Below, piece by piece: positions 44,839-53,555 of a stretch of 64,000 bases of DNA. The DNA comes from CBDCWO01 sp965223405 (GTDB lineage Bacteria; Bacteroidota; Bacteroidia; Chitinophagales; Saprospiraceae). The notes under the pieces are model-generated. The model made no database searches and had not been told where the DNA came from. It saw nothing but the letters and a program-made list of their open reading frames with translations. The DNA is taken from positions 1,550,001-1,614,000 of the forward strand of contig CBDCWO010000006.1 in assembly GCA_965223405.1 (NCBI GenBank). The letters run 5' to 3'. Numbering within the stretch: the first letter of the stretch is position 1; the number at the start of each line of letters is the position of its first letter. The translations under genes and the position numbers were made by a program.

Positions 44839-46089
44839 TTATAAACTGACTTTAAGTTTTTGTCCAATTTTGATCAGATCACCTTCTAGATTATTAAATC
44901 GTTTAAGGTCCTTAATGGATATATCAAATTTTTTAGATATCCCATATAATGAATCACCACTTTTTACCTCATAGTAGATCAGCTCTTTTTGTTCTGTACT
45001 TTTCCGTTCCAGATGATGATTCACCACTGTAGAAGACCTACCCGTATCAGCTGATATTTTGGATACTTTGCCAGTATCAGTATCATTTGGAAGTGTAACC
45101 AACAAATCATCGGTTCTAATTCTAGGAATTCGATGCTTTGGGGATTTACCTTTGAGAAAAATTTTAAATCCCTCAGCTGGTTGGGTTCCGGTTACCATCC
45201 TATTTCTTTTGTAAAGTGCAGCGATAGACACCCCATATCTTGTGGATATATCTTCAATCGTTTCTTGTGATTTAGTCACATGGATCTTTTTTTTTCCTTT
45301 GAATTTCTTGGCTTTGGATTCTAAAAACACTACTGCATTTTCAGGCAATGGAGTATGTGCATCCGTAAGGTTTTCATTGAAGCGTAGTAACTGACGGATG
45401 TTGACTCCGGTATTCAAAGAAATATCCTCGGGAGTATATCCGGCTTCCGCCACAGCAACCTTGAGACCGTTGACATACTTAATATTTTGATACCCAGTCG
45501 GATTGACTGCCTGGCTCATCCACAATTCTTGATTGGTAACGACCGGTGTGAAATTAGGTTGCGCTTGATCCAGCCGGTCTAATTGATAATCCCGGATTAG
45601 CCCGATCAACAATTTAGGATATCTAGGATCCGAAGCATAACCTGCCTTCTTTAATCCATAGGCCCAAGCCTTATAATCTCCAATATCGTATCTAAAAAGA
45701 AACCGATATCGGTTTTGGCTGGTAAGGAAATCGGAATGTGCAATAAATGAAGCTTCAACCGACGGATAAGCTCTAAAACAGGATTTAATGAGTTTACCCC
45801 GTTTATAATCATCGTCTTTGCGATAGTAAGATCGCCCATCCCAGTTTCCACCACATTTAATTCCAAAATGGTTATTTGCTCTTTTAGCTAAAGTACTCGT
45901 TCCCGAGTTAGATTCTAATATGGCTTGTGCCATTTTAATACTGGCTGGTATACCAGTACGATGCATCTCTTGAATTGCAATTTGTTTAAATTGCTCAATG
46001 TAATTAATACGCTCTACCCTTCCGGCAAAAGCAAATTGGTACACAAGGCTCATCATCATACAGATAAAAAGTCTTGTTTTCATCTTCAT
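44839..46089 (-). CDS. GH73 N-acetylglucosaminidase with LysM domains
   Basis: A 416-residue peptidoglycan hydrolase. Signal peptide, then a FlgJ-like glucosaminidase domain (about 30-175) with the catalytic Glu in AQAILESNSGTSTLA, NNHFGIKC, FRAYPSVEASFIAHSDFL and GLKKAGYASDPRYP. A LysM-like repeat follows at about 265-310 (IEDISTRYGVSIAALYKRN) and a clear LysM at the C-terminus (YYEVKSGDSLYGISKKF). It cleaves glycan strands during growth or daughter-cell separation. Cotranscribed with the beta-barrel gene. Confidence 0.92.
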   Translation of the reverse strand: MKMKTRLFICMMMSLVYQFAFAGRVERINYIEQFKQIAIQEMHRTGIPASIKMAQAILESNSGTSTLAKRANNHFGIKCGGNWDGRSYYRKDDDYKRGKLIKSCFRAYPSVEASFIAHSDFLTSQNRYRFLFRYDIGDYKAWAYGLKKAGYASDPRYPKLLIGLIRDYQLDRLDQAQPNFTPVVTNQELWMSQAVNPTGYQNIKYVNGLKVAVAEAGYTPEDISLNTGVNIRQLLRFNENLTDAHTPLPENAVVFLESKAKKFKGKKKIHVTKSQETIEDISTRYGVSIAALYKRNRMVTGTQPAEGFKIFLKGKSPKHRIPRIRTDDLLVTLPNDTDTGKVSKISADTGRSSTVVNHHLERKSTEQKELIYYEVKSGDSLYGISKKFDISIKDLKRFNNLEGDLIKIGQKLKVSL

Positions 46090-46329
46090 ATTAGGTTTTT
46101 TGTTAACAATTAAATAAATGAATTAAAATGTTTTACACATTACATAATTATTTAATGTGTGAACAAATACGATGCCAACTTTTGCTAAAACCGAAATTAT
46201 TTTTGATCTAAATACAGCTTGGCGAGTAAAAATCTCAGACTATTTCAACTATATTTCATTACTTTTGGATAAATAATACGTCCCAATAAATGAAATATTA
46301 TAATCTAACCTTTAATTAAATTTTTTATA

Positions 46330-46932
46330 ATGGATTTAATGGATTTACTTCAGGGCAATGTGCCCAAAGATCTTTTGACCACAATTACAAAACAAATAGG
46401 TGCTGAAAATCCCAAACAAACCGCAGTGGCAACACAAGGTGCAGTGGCAGCATTGACCAAAGCCCTAGCTAACAATGCCGCTAAACCGGAAGGTGCCAAT
46501 GCATTGGTATCGGCTCTGGACCGAGACCATGACGGCAGCATACTGGATGATATTTCCGGATTTTTGGGAGGTACCCGCCAGGCTAATAATGCCAAAATGT
46601 TAAACGGATCCGGTATTTTGAAACATGTACTGGGAGGAAGACAATCCAATGTAATTGATATGATCAGTAAAATGAGTGGATTGGATAACAACAAGTCAGG
46701 TTCACTATTGGCAATGCTGGCTCCCGTAATCATGGGGGCTCTTGGAAAAACACGTAACCAGAGAGGACTAGGAGTTGGTGACCTCGTGAATTTATTGGGT
46801 TCTACTGTTAAGACACAACAAAAACAAGATAAAACAATGGGCTTAATAGGAAAATTCCTGGATCAGGATGGTGACGGCTCTGTAATGGACGATATCGCCA
46901 ATATAGGCTTGAATTTTTTACGACGCAAGTAA
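46330..46932 (+). CDS. DUF937 family protein with two DxDxDG loops
   Basis: A 200-residue Ala/Leu/Gly-rich protein without signal peptide. It matches the DUF937 (YidB-like) pattern: DLLQGNVPKDLLTTITKQIG, VAALTKALANNAA, a GSGILKHVLGG block, SGSLLAMLAPVIMGALGK and a C-terminal helix. Two loops, DRDHDGSILDDI and DQDGDGSVMDDI, have the spacing of EF-hand or dockerin calcium sites. The function of the family is not established. Confidence 0.85.
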   Translation: MDLMDLLQGNVPKDLLTTITKQIGAENPKQTAVATQGAVAALTKALANNAAKPEGANALVSALDRDHDGSILDDISGFLGGTRQANNAKMLNGSGILKHVLGGRQSNVIDMISKMSGLDNNKSGSLLAMLAPVIMGALGKTRNQRGLGVGDLVNLLGSTVKTQQKQDKTMGLIGKFLDQDGDGSVMDDIANIGLNFLRRK

Positions 46933-46956
46933 TAACCCTATTGCAACTTATAGAAG

Positions 46957-46994
46957 AGAGACTGTCATATACCTATATGTCCGTCTCTTTTTTA
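46957..46994 (+). terminator. intrinsic terminator after DUF937 gene
   Basis: AGAGAC (46957-46962) pairs with GTCTCT (46983-46988), and inside it CATATA pairs with TATATG around a CC loop; TTTTTTATT follows. It lies 25 bases after the stop. Confidence 0.85.
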
Positions 46995-47171
46995 TTCCGC
47001 AATTCTTTCTAAATAAAGAATTGATATCCAAAGCCCCTCATTAAATGAAAATAAAGTTCGATTGAACAGCCGTTAATAGTACGCTTTCCTCAAAACCTTT
47101 TCTCTGAGCTTACTCCCCCGCTCTTCACAGCTCCAACTTCTCAACGAATACCTGGATCTACTCAATTTGCC

Positions 47172-47202
47172 TTGCTACTGCATGGACAATCTATTACCTT
47201 TG
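47172..47202 (+). promoter_or_regulatory. promoter of LytS/LytTR operon
   Basis: TTG at 47172-47174 and TACCTTTG at 47195-47202 with 20 bp between match the Bacteroidota pattern. The leader before the TTG start at 47228 would be about 19 bases. Confidence 0.65.
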
Positions 47203-47227
47203 ATCCAACAAAATAATCCAGTATATT

Positions 47228-50092
47228 TTGAAAAGAGCACTTATATTTTTTTGTCTTTGGCTTGGATCCCAGATGTTATGGGCCAATCCCGAGTTACAAC
47301 TACCTTTTGAGGAAAATAAAAAATACAACTGTCAATTTGAATTTCAAAAGTATTATGAGGGATTACAAAATGCCAATGTTGATGGCCAACCAATCTCCTC
47401 CCAAATGTTCTATGGAACCATGTCTCTTAACTTTGACTATACCATATTTAGTGGTTCCTGGCAAAACGATCGGTTAACCTTAATTTTTATTCTAGAAAAT
47501 CTGGTTAGTAACTTTCCGAAGTTTTTTGCCAATGACGATTATCGGATCATTCGAGATACACTGACTATCACAATAAACCGTAAAGGTGAAATAATTGGAG
47601 GAAATCCTGCCATCTTTAAAAAGCAGTTTTTAGGATTTATTAATAAAGTTAATCCCCATTTAGCCCCTTATTACCAACAAATCAACTTTAATATATTTGA
47701 CTATATATCCGGAAGGTTTCAATCAGAAAACGTTTATCGATTTAATAATAGAAATTATAATCTTTCTTACACCGATTCTTCACAGATACAATTAGATCAA
47801 GATAATGAAGAATCAAGTATCCACTATACCATCAAAACAGAAAAGAATCGGGAGTTCTCTTGTACTATTAGCAATACTTATCGGGAGACTTCAACGGTAA
47901 GCAGCAATCTGAATCGACCTTTAATCTTTAATCTCTCCTATTTTATCAAGGAACTACCGCAAGGTATGGTACGAGTTGTTTCAAAAGGAGAAAGTTTGCA
48001 AGAATACCAATTGTATATTACTCCTGCTCAATCCAGTCTGGATTCCAGTCTATACATCAGGTATAAATCATTAGTGAATGATCGGATTCGGGTAAATAGT
48101 TCCACTCCCTATAATGTTTGGATATTTCATGAGAAAACCAAAACCCAACAAAAACACAGAATCTTTTTAGAACCTGGCTCAACACTCGAAGTGATATACC
48201 ATGGGGAAGGGCATTTCCCCGTTTTATATTCCCATTTGGACCATGAAAACCAAGTTGCTACGGAGATCTTCAACCGATTTCGTGGTAATCGTATCTATGA
48301 TGTATTTGCATATTTTAATGAATTAATGCATGGAATGGACCAATTTGAATATTATGAATTTTTGGAATCCAATTGGTCGCAAGAAGTTGAGTATTTATCT
48401 TCCATGAAGGATAAGTTGAATCAAGAGTTTTACAATTACCTATATTGGGACTCTTATTTTCTGTATGCATATCAAATTCTAAAACTATATGGAATTCGGA
48501 ATTATCGATCGCCGCATGATGAATTTACAGGTATACTGAAAAAAAGGGTAGACACCATTCAGATTTACAATTCAAAAGCTGAAAAATCTCCGGCATACCA
48601 TCGCTTTCTTATCGAAAAATTTGAACAATACCAACGTGAGTTATCTAAATTAAATGGTGATTCTTATTGGTCCTATCGAAACTTACAGCCAACAACTTCA
48701 TACTATCTGGCACAAGATTTTTACGAACTATACCCTCGCGATTATTTAATGAAAGAAATTGTGAAGGAGATCATTCAGGATCTAAATGTAGATATCAATA
48801 CCATTTCCCACATCATCGATGATTTTAATACACAAATTAAAAATGAGAAGCTACGTAATGAAATTCAATATTACTTTACTCAAAGAAGTAATTTATCCGT
48901 CGGATCAACACTCCCAAAATTTGTAATGTATAATGAAAGTGGAGAAATCCTGCATTCAAAACATCTTAGCCGTAAACACCAACTGATAATCTATGACCGG
49001 AACAATGCCCTTGATTTACTGGATGTTCAAAAATTTAACGAATACACTTATGCCAATTTGTTTAATATGCTAGTGACAGACCAAAATCAAAAGATTCCAA
49101 TTATTTATATAGTAAACCAAATTTCCCAAACTACTTCATCCAAGTTGAATTATCTCCGCGATACCCTGCAGTTGGAAATAGCTTTGTATCAACTCAAGGA
49201 GCAGGAAAAAAACTTCAACGAAACTTTTTCCGTCAATTTTTCTAAAGCCAGCAACATTTTTCCTTTATTGATTTCACCCCAACATGAAATTCTATATTTA
49301 GGAAACCAGACCCGAATCTCGCTCCACAATCTTATGCAAACACTATCGGAGGATCATGCTGCACGTAAGCAAAAACTAATTAGATGGTTGCTGGGAGGAG
49401 GATTTGTTTTGGCAAACTTAGTACTTCTTTTCTTTTTATTTCATGAACTAAAAACCCGCTATATCCGCAAAGAAGCTGAGAAAAGATATGCCGATGTACA
49501 ACTAAAACTTCAAGCGTTGCGCGGACAACTAAATCCTCATTTCCTTTTTAATTGTTTAAGCACAATTCGTGGTTTAATTGAAGACCATAAAAGCAGCCAA
49601 GCCATAGGGTATTTAGAAGAATTTTCTGATTTTGTAAGAATTGTACTCCTTTCCAACAAGCATAAGCTCATACCCCTGGTTCAAGAATTGGAATTTGCCA
49701 AGAAATATATCTATTTAGAACAAATGAGGTTTGATTTCGAAGTAATATTTGATATCGACACCCAATTACAATTAGCTAATGTGGAAGTTCCACCACTTAT
49801 ATTACAACCTTACATTGAAAATGCCATAAAACATGGGTTGAGCACATTAAAAAATGGGATCCTAAATATTCGGGTTCATCAGGAAGCGGAAAATGTAATT
49901 ATTGAAATAACGGATAATGGATGTGGATTGGCCAATTCACCTTTCCAGGGAAATGGAGTGGGATTAAAGTTGAATTCGGATCGCCTGAATTTAATATTTG
50001 ATGAACGTGCAGCAGTTAAAATTGAAAGTGTGTCTGAGCGAAACCCACTCCAAAATGGCACCAAAGTGTTAATCAATATCCCGATAGAATAA
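47228..50092 (+). CDS. LytS-type sensor histidine kinase with TlpA-like periplasmic region
   Basis: A 954-residue membrane kinase. It starts with TTG (47228), immediately giving the signal peptide KRALIFFCLWLGSQMLWA. The periplasmic part (20-720) resembles Bacteroidota TlpA-type proteins: a beta segment with VNSSTPYNVWIF and IFLEPGSTLEVIYHG near 300, helices, then a thioredoxin-like region (about 556-705) opening VGSTLPKFVMYNESGEIL but with no CxxC. One membrane helix (720-740) leads to a coiled linker, the His_kinase domain with LRGQLNPHFLFNCLSTIRGL (His near 769) and an HATPase domain with PYIENAIKHGL and DNGCGL. Its partner regulator starts one base after the stop. Confidence 0.9.
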   Translation: MKRALIFFCLWLGSQMLWANPELQLPFEENKKYNCQFEFQKYYEGLQNANVDGQPISSQMFYGTMSLNFDYTIFSGSWQNDRLTLIFILENLVSNFPKFFANDDYRIIRDTLTITINRKGEIIGGNPAIFKKQFLGFINKVNPHLAPYYQQINFNIFDYISGRFQSENVYRFNNRNYNLSYTDSSQIQLDQDNEESSIHYTIKTEKNREFSCTISNTYRETSTVSSNLNRPLIFNLSYFIKELPQGMVRVVSKGESLQEYQLYITPAQSSLDSSLYIRYKSLVNDRIRVNSSTPYNVWIFHEKTKTQQKHRIFLEPGSTLEVIYHGEGHFPVLYSHLDHENQVATEIFNRFRGNRIYDVFAYFNELMHGMDQFEYYEFLESNWSQEVEYLSSMKDKLNQEFYNYLYWDSYFLYAYQILKLYGIRNYRSPHDEFTGILKKRVDTIQIYNSKAEKSPAYHRFLIEKFEQYQRELSKLNGDSYWSYRNLQPTTSYYLAQDFYELYPRDYLMKEIVKEIIQDLNVDINTISHIIDDFNTQIKNEKLRNEIQYYFTQRSNLSVGSTLPKFVMYNESGEILHSKHLSRKHQLIIYDRNNALDLLDVQKFNEYTYANLFNMLVTDQNQKIPIIYIVNQISQTTSSKLNYLRDTLQLEIALYQLKEQEKNFNETFSVNFSKASNIFPLLISPQHEILYLGNQTRISLHNLMQTLSEDHAARKQKLIRWLLGGGFVLANLVLLFFLFHELKTRYIRKEAEKRYADVQLKLQALRGQLNPHFLFNCLSTIRGLIEDHKSSQAIGYLEEFSDFVRIVLLSNKHKLIPLVQELEFAKKYIYLEQMRFDFEVIFDIDTQLQLANVEVPPLILQPYIENAIKHGLSTLKNGILNIRVHQEAENVIIEITDNGCGLANSPFQGNGVGLKLNSDRLNLIFDERAAVKIESVSERNPLQNGTKVLINIPIE

Positions 50093-50093
50093 A

Positions 50094-50843
50094 ATGAAAA
50101 ATCTAACGGCTGTAGTAATAGATGATGAGAAGCCCCACCATAAGTTTATAAGTAGATTAATTAATAAACACTTTCCGGAAATTACACAAATCAATTCGTT
50201 TTCCAATTCTAATGATGCCCTAAATTACCTGAATAGCCGTCCAGTAGATATATTATATCTGGATATTCAAATGCCCTTTTTAAACGGATTTCAATTACTG
50301 GAAAAACTGGAAATAAATATACCTCCAACCATATTTATTACTGCATTTGATGAATATGCCATCAAGGCCATTCGTTTTTGCGCATTGGACTACTTGTTAA
50401 AACCTGTTCGTGAAGAGCAGTTTATTCAGGCCACAAATAGGGCCATTCAGGTATTACAAGAAAAAAATACCAATCTAGCGATGCAGATGTTATTGGCTAA
50501 TTGGCAAAATAAAACCTTACACAAAATCGCCCTCCCCTCTATGGAACGTGTAGACTATGTCGAAGTCAGCAAAATACTGCGCTGTGAAGGACAAAACAAC
50601 TATACTTTGGTAATCACCACCCAAGGAGAAAAATACCTGGTTAGTAAGACGCTAAAGGAGTATGAAGAACTTTTATCAGATCACGGGTTTTGCCGAGTAC
50701 ATTTATCCCATTTAGTCAATTTACGCTTTGTCAAATCTTTTATTAGAAAAGATGGAATGCATCTGATACTCAGTAATCAGGAAAAAATCCGTGTGAGCAG
50801 ATCCCGGAAAGACGAATTGCTCAACAAACTGAAATCCATATAG
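50094..50843 (+). CDS. LytTR family response regulator
   Basis: A 249-residue regulator. The receiver domain has the acidic pocket VVIDDEKPHH, the phosphorylated Asp near 56 in ILYLDIQMPFLNG, the switch Thr in FITAFDEYAIKAI and the Lys in DYLLKPV. The C-terminal LytTR DNA-binding domain (about 145-245) has KILRCEGQNNYTLVI, VSKTLKEYEELL and FCRVHLSHLVNL. It is coexpressed with the kinase at 47228. No LytTR direct-repeat site is evident next to this operon, so targets are unknown. Confidence 0.95.
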   Translation: MKNLTAVVIDDEKPHHKFISRLINKHFPEITQINSFSNSNDALNYLNSRPVDILYLDIQMPFLNGFQLLEKLEINIPPTIFITAFDEYAIKAIRFCALDYLLKPVREEQFIQATNRAIQVLQEKNTNLAMQMLLANWQNKTLHKIALPSMERVDYVEVSKILRCEGQNNYTLVITTQGEKYLVSKTLKEYEELLSDHGFCRVHLSHLVNLRFVKSFIRKDGMHLILSNQEKIRVSRSRKDELLNKLKSI

Positions 50844-50871
50844 TTTTTACTTGCAATAGATTATCGCCGAC

Positions 50872-52239
50872 TCAAGATTTTTGCTGTTTCTTTAACCTGC
50901 TACGGACAGACGAAAACGCTTTGAATAACTTATCCGTGCTTAGTTTTTCCCTCTTACCCATAATCATACCCTCTTTCATCGCTTCATTAGCCAGATTATT
51001 TTCTTTAAGTAAAAATAACATTTGTATGTACGGAGCATACATATCCGGATGAGGGTAAAGTTCGATAGACTTCTCTGCCCATGGCAATCCTTCTCTTAAA
51101 ATGGTCTTATCATCTGATAATCGAGGTAGTGGCTCAATAGCCCGGTTAATCTTTTTTGCCAGATTTTTTCTTTCCATTACCATACTGCTATCAAATTCAT
51201 GACTGCGCAGGACTAAGATTTTCACAAAATCTTTAAGGTTACTGATATAGGATTCCTTCAGAAGGGCAGCAGCATAAAAGTCTAAAGTCATTTGGGACAA
51301 ATGATCTGTTTGTTCAATGGAATCGACGCCTTTACTTATCATTATCTTTTGTTGTTTTTGGAGCAAGGCTTTTAATGCAGAAGAATCCCGGTTGGCTATA
51401 GCCGTTGATAGGGATTGATTTATGGAATTACTTAAACTTTTATCAATTACCTGACCTAACTCCTGATCCCACTCCACTTCCCCTTCATCCTTTATAATTT
51501 GTAACATTTCATCAAAAAGCGGGTCAAATGCATATTCCAAATGTAAAGATTGTATGGCAACGTGCTTCAGATTTTGTGCTTCTTTAATTTGCTTAAGCTG
51601 ATCGTATTCATTAAGCACGGATTGATCTCTGATGTTTAGTTTCTCCCGGAATAAGATATAATCTTGAATCATTAAGGGATCTCGATTTCCGTTTTCATAC
51701 TCTCGGTGTAAGTTGGCAAATTCCTTATTTTGATTAAGTAGATGTTGAAAAGCCATTCTCTTTTTTCTCTCCACTTCCAATTGCTGGCGATATACTTTGT
51801 CATTCTTATATCTTTCAGCCAACACTGGTTTATGACTAGGATCTAACACGGTCTGTGCTTCATCAACCAGCGGTTCTCCAGGTCTATATCCGGTAAGTCT
51901 CAAAGCGATTTCCCCGTTTGCTTGTAAAAATAGTAACGTAGGATAAGCACCAACACGATATTTGGAGGCGATGGCAATTCCCTCACCTTTTTCCGCATCC
52001 ACTTTGTAATTGATAAAATGCTTATTAAAAAATTCGCCTACCTGTCCATCCGAAAAGACATCTCGATCCAATCTTTTACAAGGCCCACACCAAGTAGTAT
52101 ATAAATCCATAAAGATCAGCTTGTCCTCACTGGCCGCCTTATCGGAAATTTCCTTAAAAGTGCCACGCTCAAATTGAATTCCTTGACTCAAACTCCAATC
52201 TGACAACAATAAAAACAAAAAAAGAAATTGCATTTTCAT
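50872..52239 (-). CDS. exported thioredoxin-family protein
   Basis: A 455-residue protein with signal peptide (FLFLFLLLSDWSLSQG) and an N-terminal thioredoxin domain having DLYTTWCGPCKRLDRDVF (CxxC near 50) and GAYPTLLFLQANG. This is the DsbD-gamma/DUF255-like type of periplasmic thioredoxin. The remaining 300 residues are helical with probable TPR-like character (SIELYPHPDMYAPYIQMLFL). It lies convergent to the LytTR regulator, 28 bases away. Its redox partner is unknown. Confidence 0.88.
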   Translation of the reverse strand: MKMQFLFLFLLLSDWSLSQGIQFERGTFKEISDKAASEDKLIFMDLYTTWCGPCKRLDRDVFSDGQVGEFFNKHFINYKVDAEKGEGIAIASKYRVGAYPTLLFLQANGEIALRLTGYRPGEPLVDEAQTVLDPSHKPVLAERYKNDKVYRQQLEVERKKRMAFQHLLNQNKEFANLHREYENGNRDPLMIQDYILFREKLNIRDQSVLNEYDQLKQIKEAQNLKHVAIQSLHLEYAFDPLFDEMLQIIKDEGEVEWDQELGQVIDKSLSNSINQSLSTAIANRDSSALKALLQKQQKIMISKGVDSIEQTDHLSQMTLDFYAAALLKESYISNLKDFVKILVLRSHEFDSSMVMERKNLAKKINRAIEPLPRLSDDKTILREGLPWAEKSIELYPHPDMYAPYIQMLFLLKENNLANEAMKEGMIMGKREKLSTDKLFKAFSSVRSRLKKQQKS

Positions 52240-52502
52240 TATCCAGAAACTTTCCTGTAAAAATACAATGTATTTTGCAATAGATGGGAATTGCTCAAAA
52301 TTCCTAAGTTAAGCCAGAATCTATTTCAAAATAAGGAATGAGCGAAGTGTACTTTATTGATGCTTGGATTAAACCCCAATGACCACAGAATTAAGTGAGA
52401 TGTTAAACTTGATAAAATTTCAAATAAAGTTGGCACCCAAGAAAATTTAGAATTACAAATAATCTTCTTGATGGATGGGTGACAATTTTAGTCAGATTTA
52501 AC

Positions 52503-52510
52503 TATACTTG
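52503..52510 (+). promoter_or_regulatory. possible -7 element of small membrane protein gene
   Basis: TATACTTG differs from TAnnTTTG at one base and lies 26 bases before the ATG at 52537. The 297-base region before it otherwise shows no structure. Confidence 0.35.
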
Positions 52511-52536
52511 TACCATAATCTGAAAATCATCGTATA

Positions 52537-52977
52537 ATGTACAACGGACTACTTCATATTCATTCCGGTATTAGGTGGATAGTACTTATTACCATAGTTG
52601 TTGCAATCGTACATGCCCTGATACATATTATACGAAAGAAAGAATTTGCCTTTTTTGATCGTAGACCGGGATTATATGCCCTAATTGCCTCACATGTACA
52701 ATTTATTGTAGGCTTGGTATTATTTTTTATTTCGCCTAAGGTAAAATTTACCAGTGAAACAATGACCGATACGATGACTCGATTTTATACTGTAGAACAT
52801 AGTCTGCTCATGGTCATCAGTGTAGTCCTGATTACAGTGGGGTTTGCTAGAGCCAAAAAAAGGATTGGAAACCCTTCAGGATTTAAACAAATTTTTTGGT
52901 TTTATCTTATCGCTATAGTATTGATCCTGTTGCGAATGCCCTATCCATTCCAAGGATTCGGTGCGAATTGGTTTTAA
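52537..52977 (+). CDS. four-helix membrane protein, cytochrome b-like
   Basis: A 146-residue protein with four transmembrane helices. Histidines lie in or near helices (LLHIHSGIRW, VHALIHII, SHVQFIVG, VEHSLLM), an arrangement like small cytochrome b-type proteins, which is how homologues are often named; heme binding is unproven. The protein ends RMPYPFQGFGANWF. It stands alone between convergent and divergent neighbours. Confidence 0.75.
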   Translation: MYNGLLHIHSGIRWIVLITIVVAIVHALIHIIRKKEFAFFDRRPGLYALIASHVQFIVGLVLFFISPKVKFTSETMTDTMTRFYTVEHSLLMVISVVLITVGFARAKKRIGNPSGFKQIFWFYLIAIVLILLRMPYPFQGFGANWF

Positions 52978-53013
52978 ATGGTAATCCGGGTTAAGGGCTT
53001 AAGTATTTAAGTA

Positions 53014-53319
53014 TTAATGGTTTTTGTAAGTGGCCTCTTGGCGCCAATGACTTCGATGTGGATTGAAGGGATTTGACATACTGGAGTACAATTGGATAGC
53101 ATTAGAAAGGTAATTCATCATCATCCTTAAACCGTCTTCATCCAGGTCTTCCAGAAAATTCGTTCCCTCCAAAAGCTGATCAAGTGAACTTTTGACACCC
53201 CTCAGTTCTTCTTCATCAATGGGTACATAAGTAAAAGAACCGTCTCCATTGTACCAAACCTCACTGCTTAGATATTTCACCAGATGATTGTAACTCTTTC
53301 CCGGATCTATCAAAGGCAT
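53014..53319 (-). CDS. small hypothetical protein
   Basis: A 101-residue acidic soluble protein starting MPLIDPGKSYNHLV, with a helical second half (GLRMMMNYLSNAIQLYSSM). No signal peptide, cysteine motif or known domain. The frame has normal composition and fills the gap between two clear genes, so it is likely real. Its product has no assignable function. Confidence 0.55.
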   Translation of the reverse strand: MPLIDPGKSYNHLVKYLSSEVWYNGDGSFTYVPIDEEELRGVKSSLDQLLEGTNFLEDLDEDGLRMMMNYLSNAIQLYSSMSNPFNPHRSHWRQEATYKNH

Positions 53320-53490
53320 ATAGGTACTTTTCCAACTTTATAGTCACTTTGCGATTAATGATACATGTTATATTTTCATAAGAATTGATAGTCATTAGCG
53401 ACTTCAATAACATAGGGAGGCCAGAGACTGTGAAGTTTTTAACACCCTGCTACCTATTCAATCTAAATTCGCACGAACAGTCATTTTTTG

Positions 53491-53521
53491 TTGATTTATT
53501 GGCTTTGATTTTATATATTTG
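53491..53521 (+). promoter_or_regulatory. promoter of hppD-marR
   Basis: TTG at 53491-53493 and TATATTTG at 53514-53521 are 20 bp apart and match the Bacteroidota pattern. The start site, near 53528, falls inside the palindrome that follows. Confidence 0.75.
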
Positions 53522-53525
53522 TTAT

Positions 53526-53538
53526 ACTAATTATTAGT
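53526..53538. promoter_or_regulatory. probable MarR operator before hppD
   Basis: ACTAATTATTAGT is a perfect 13-base palindrome centred on T, four bases after the -7 element. The 15-base sequence ATACTAATTATTAGT (53524-53538) recurs identically before the aminotransferase gene at 55184, on the other side of marR. Binding here would block initiation. Confidence 0.8.
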
Positions 53539-53555
53539 TTAACAATTATATTTAA

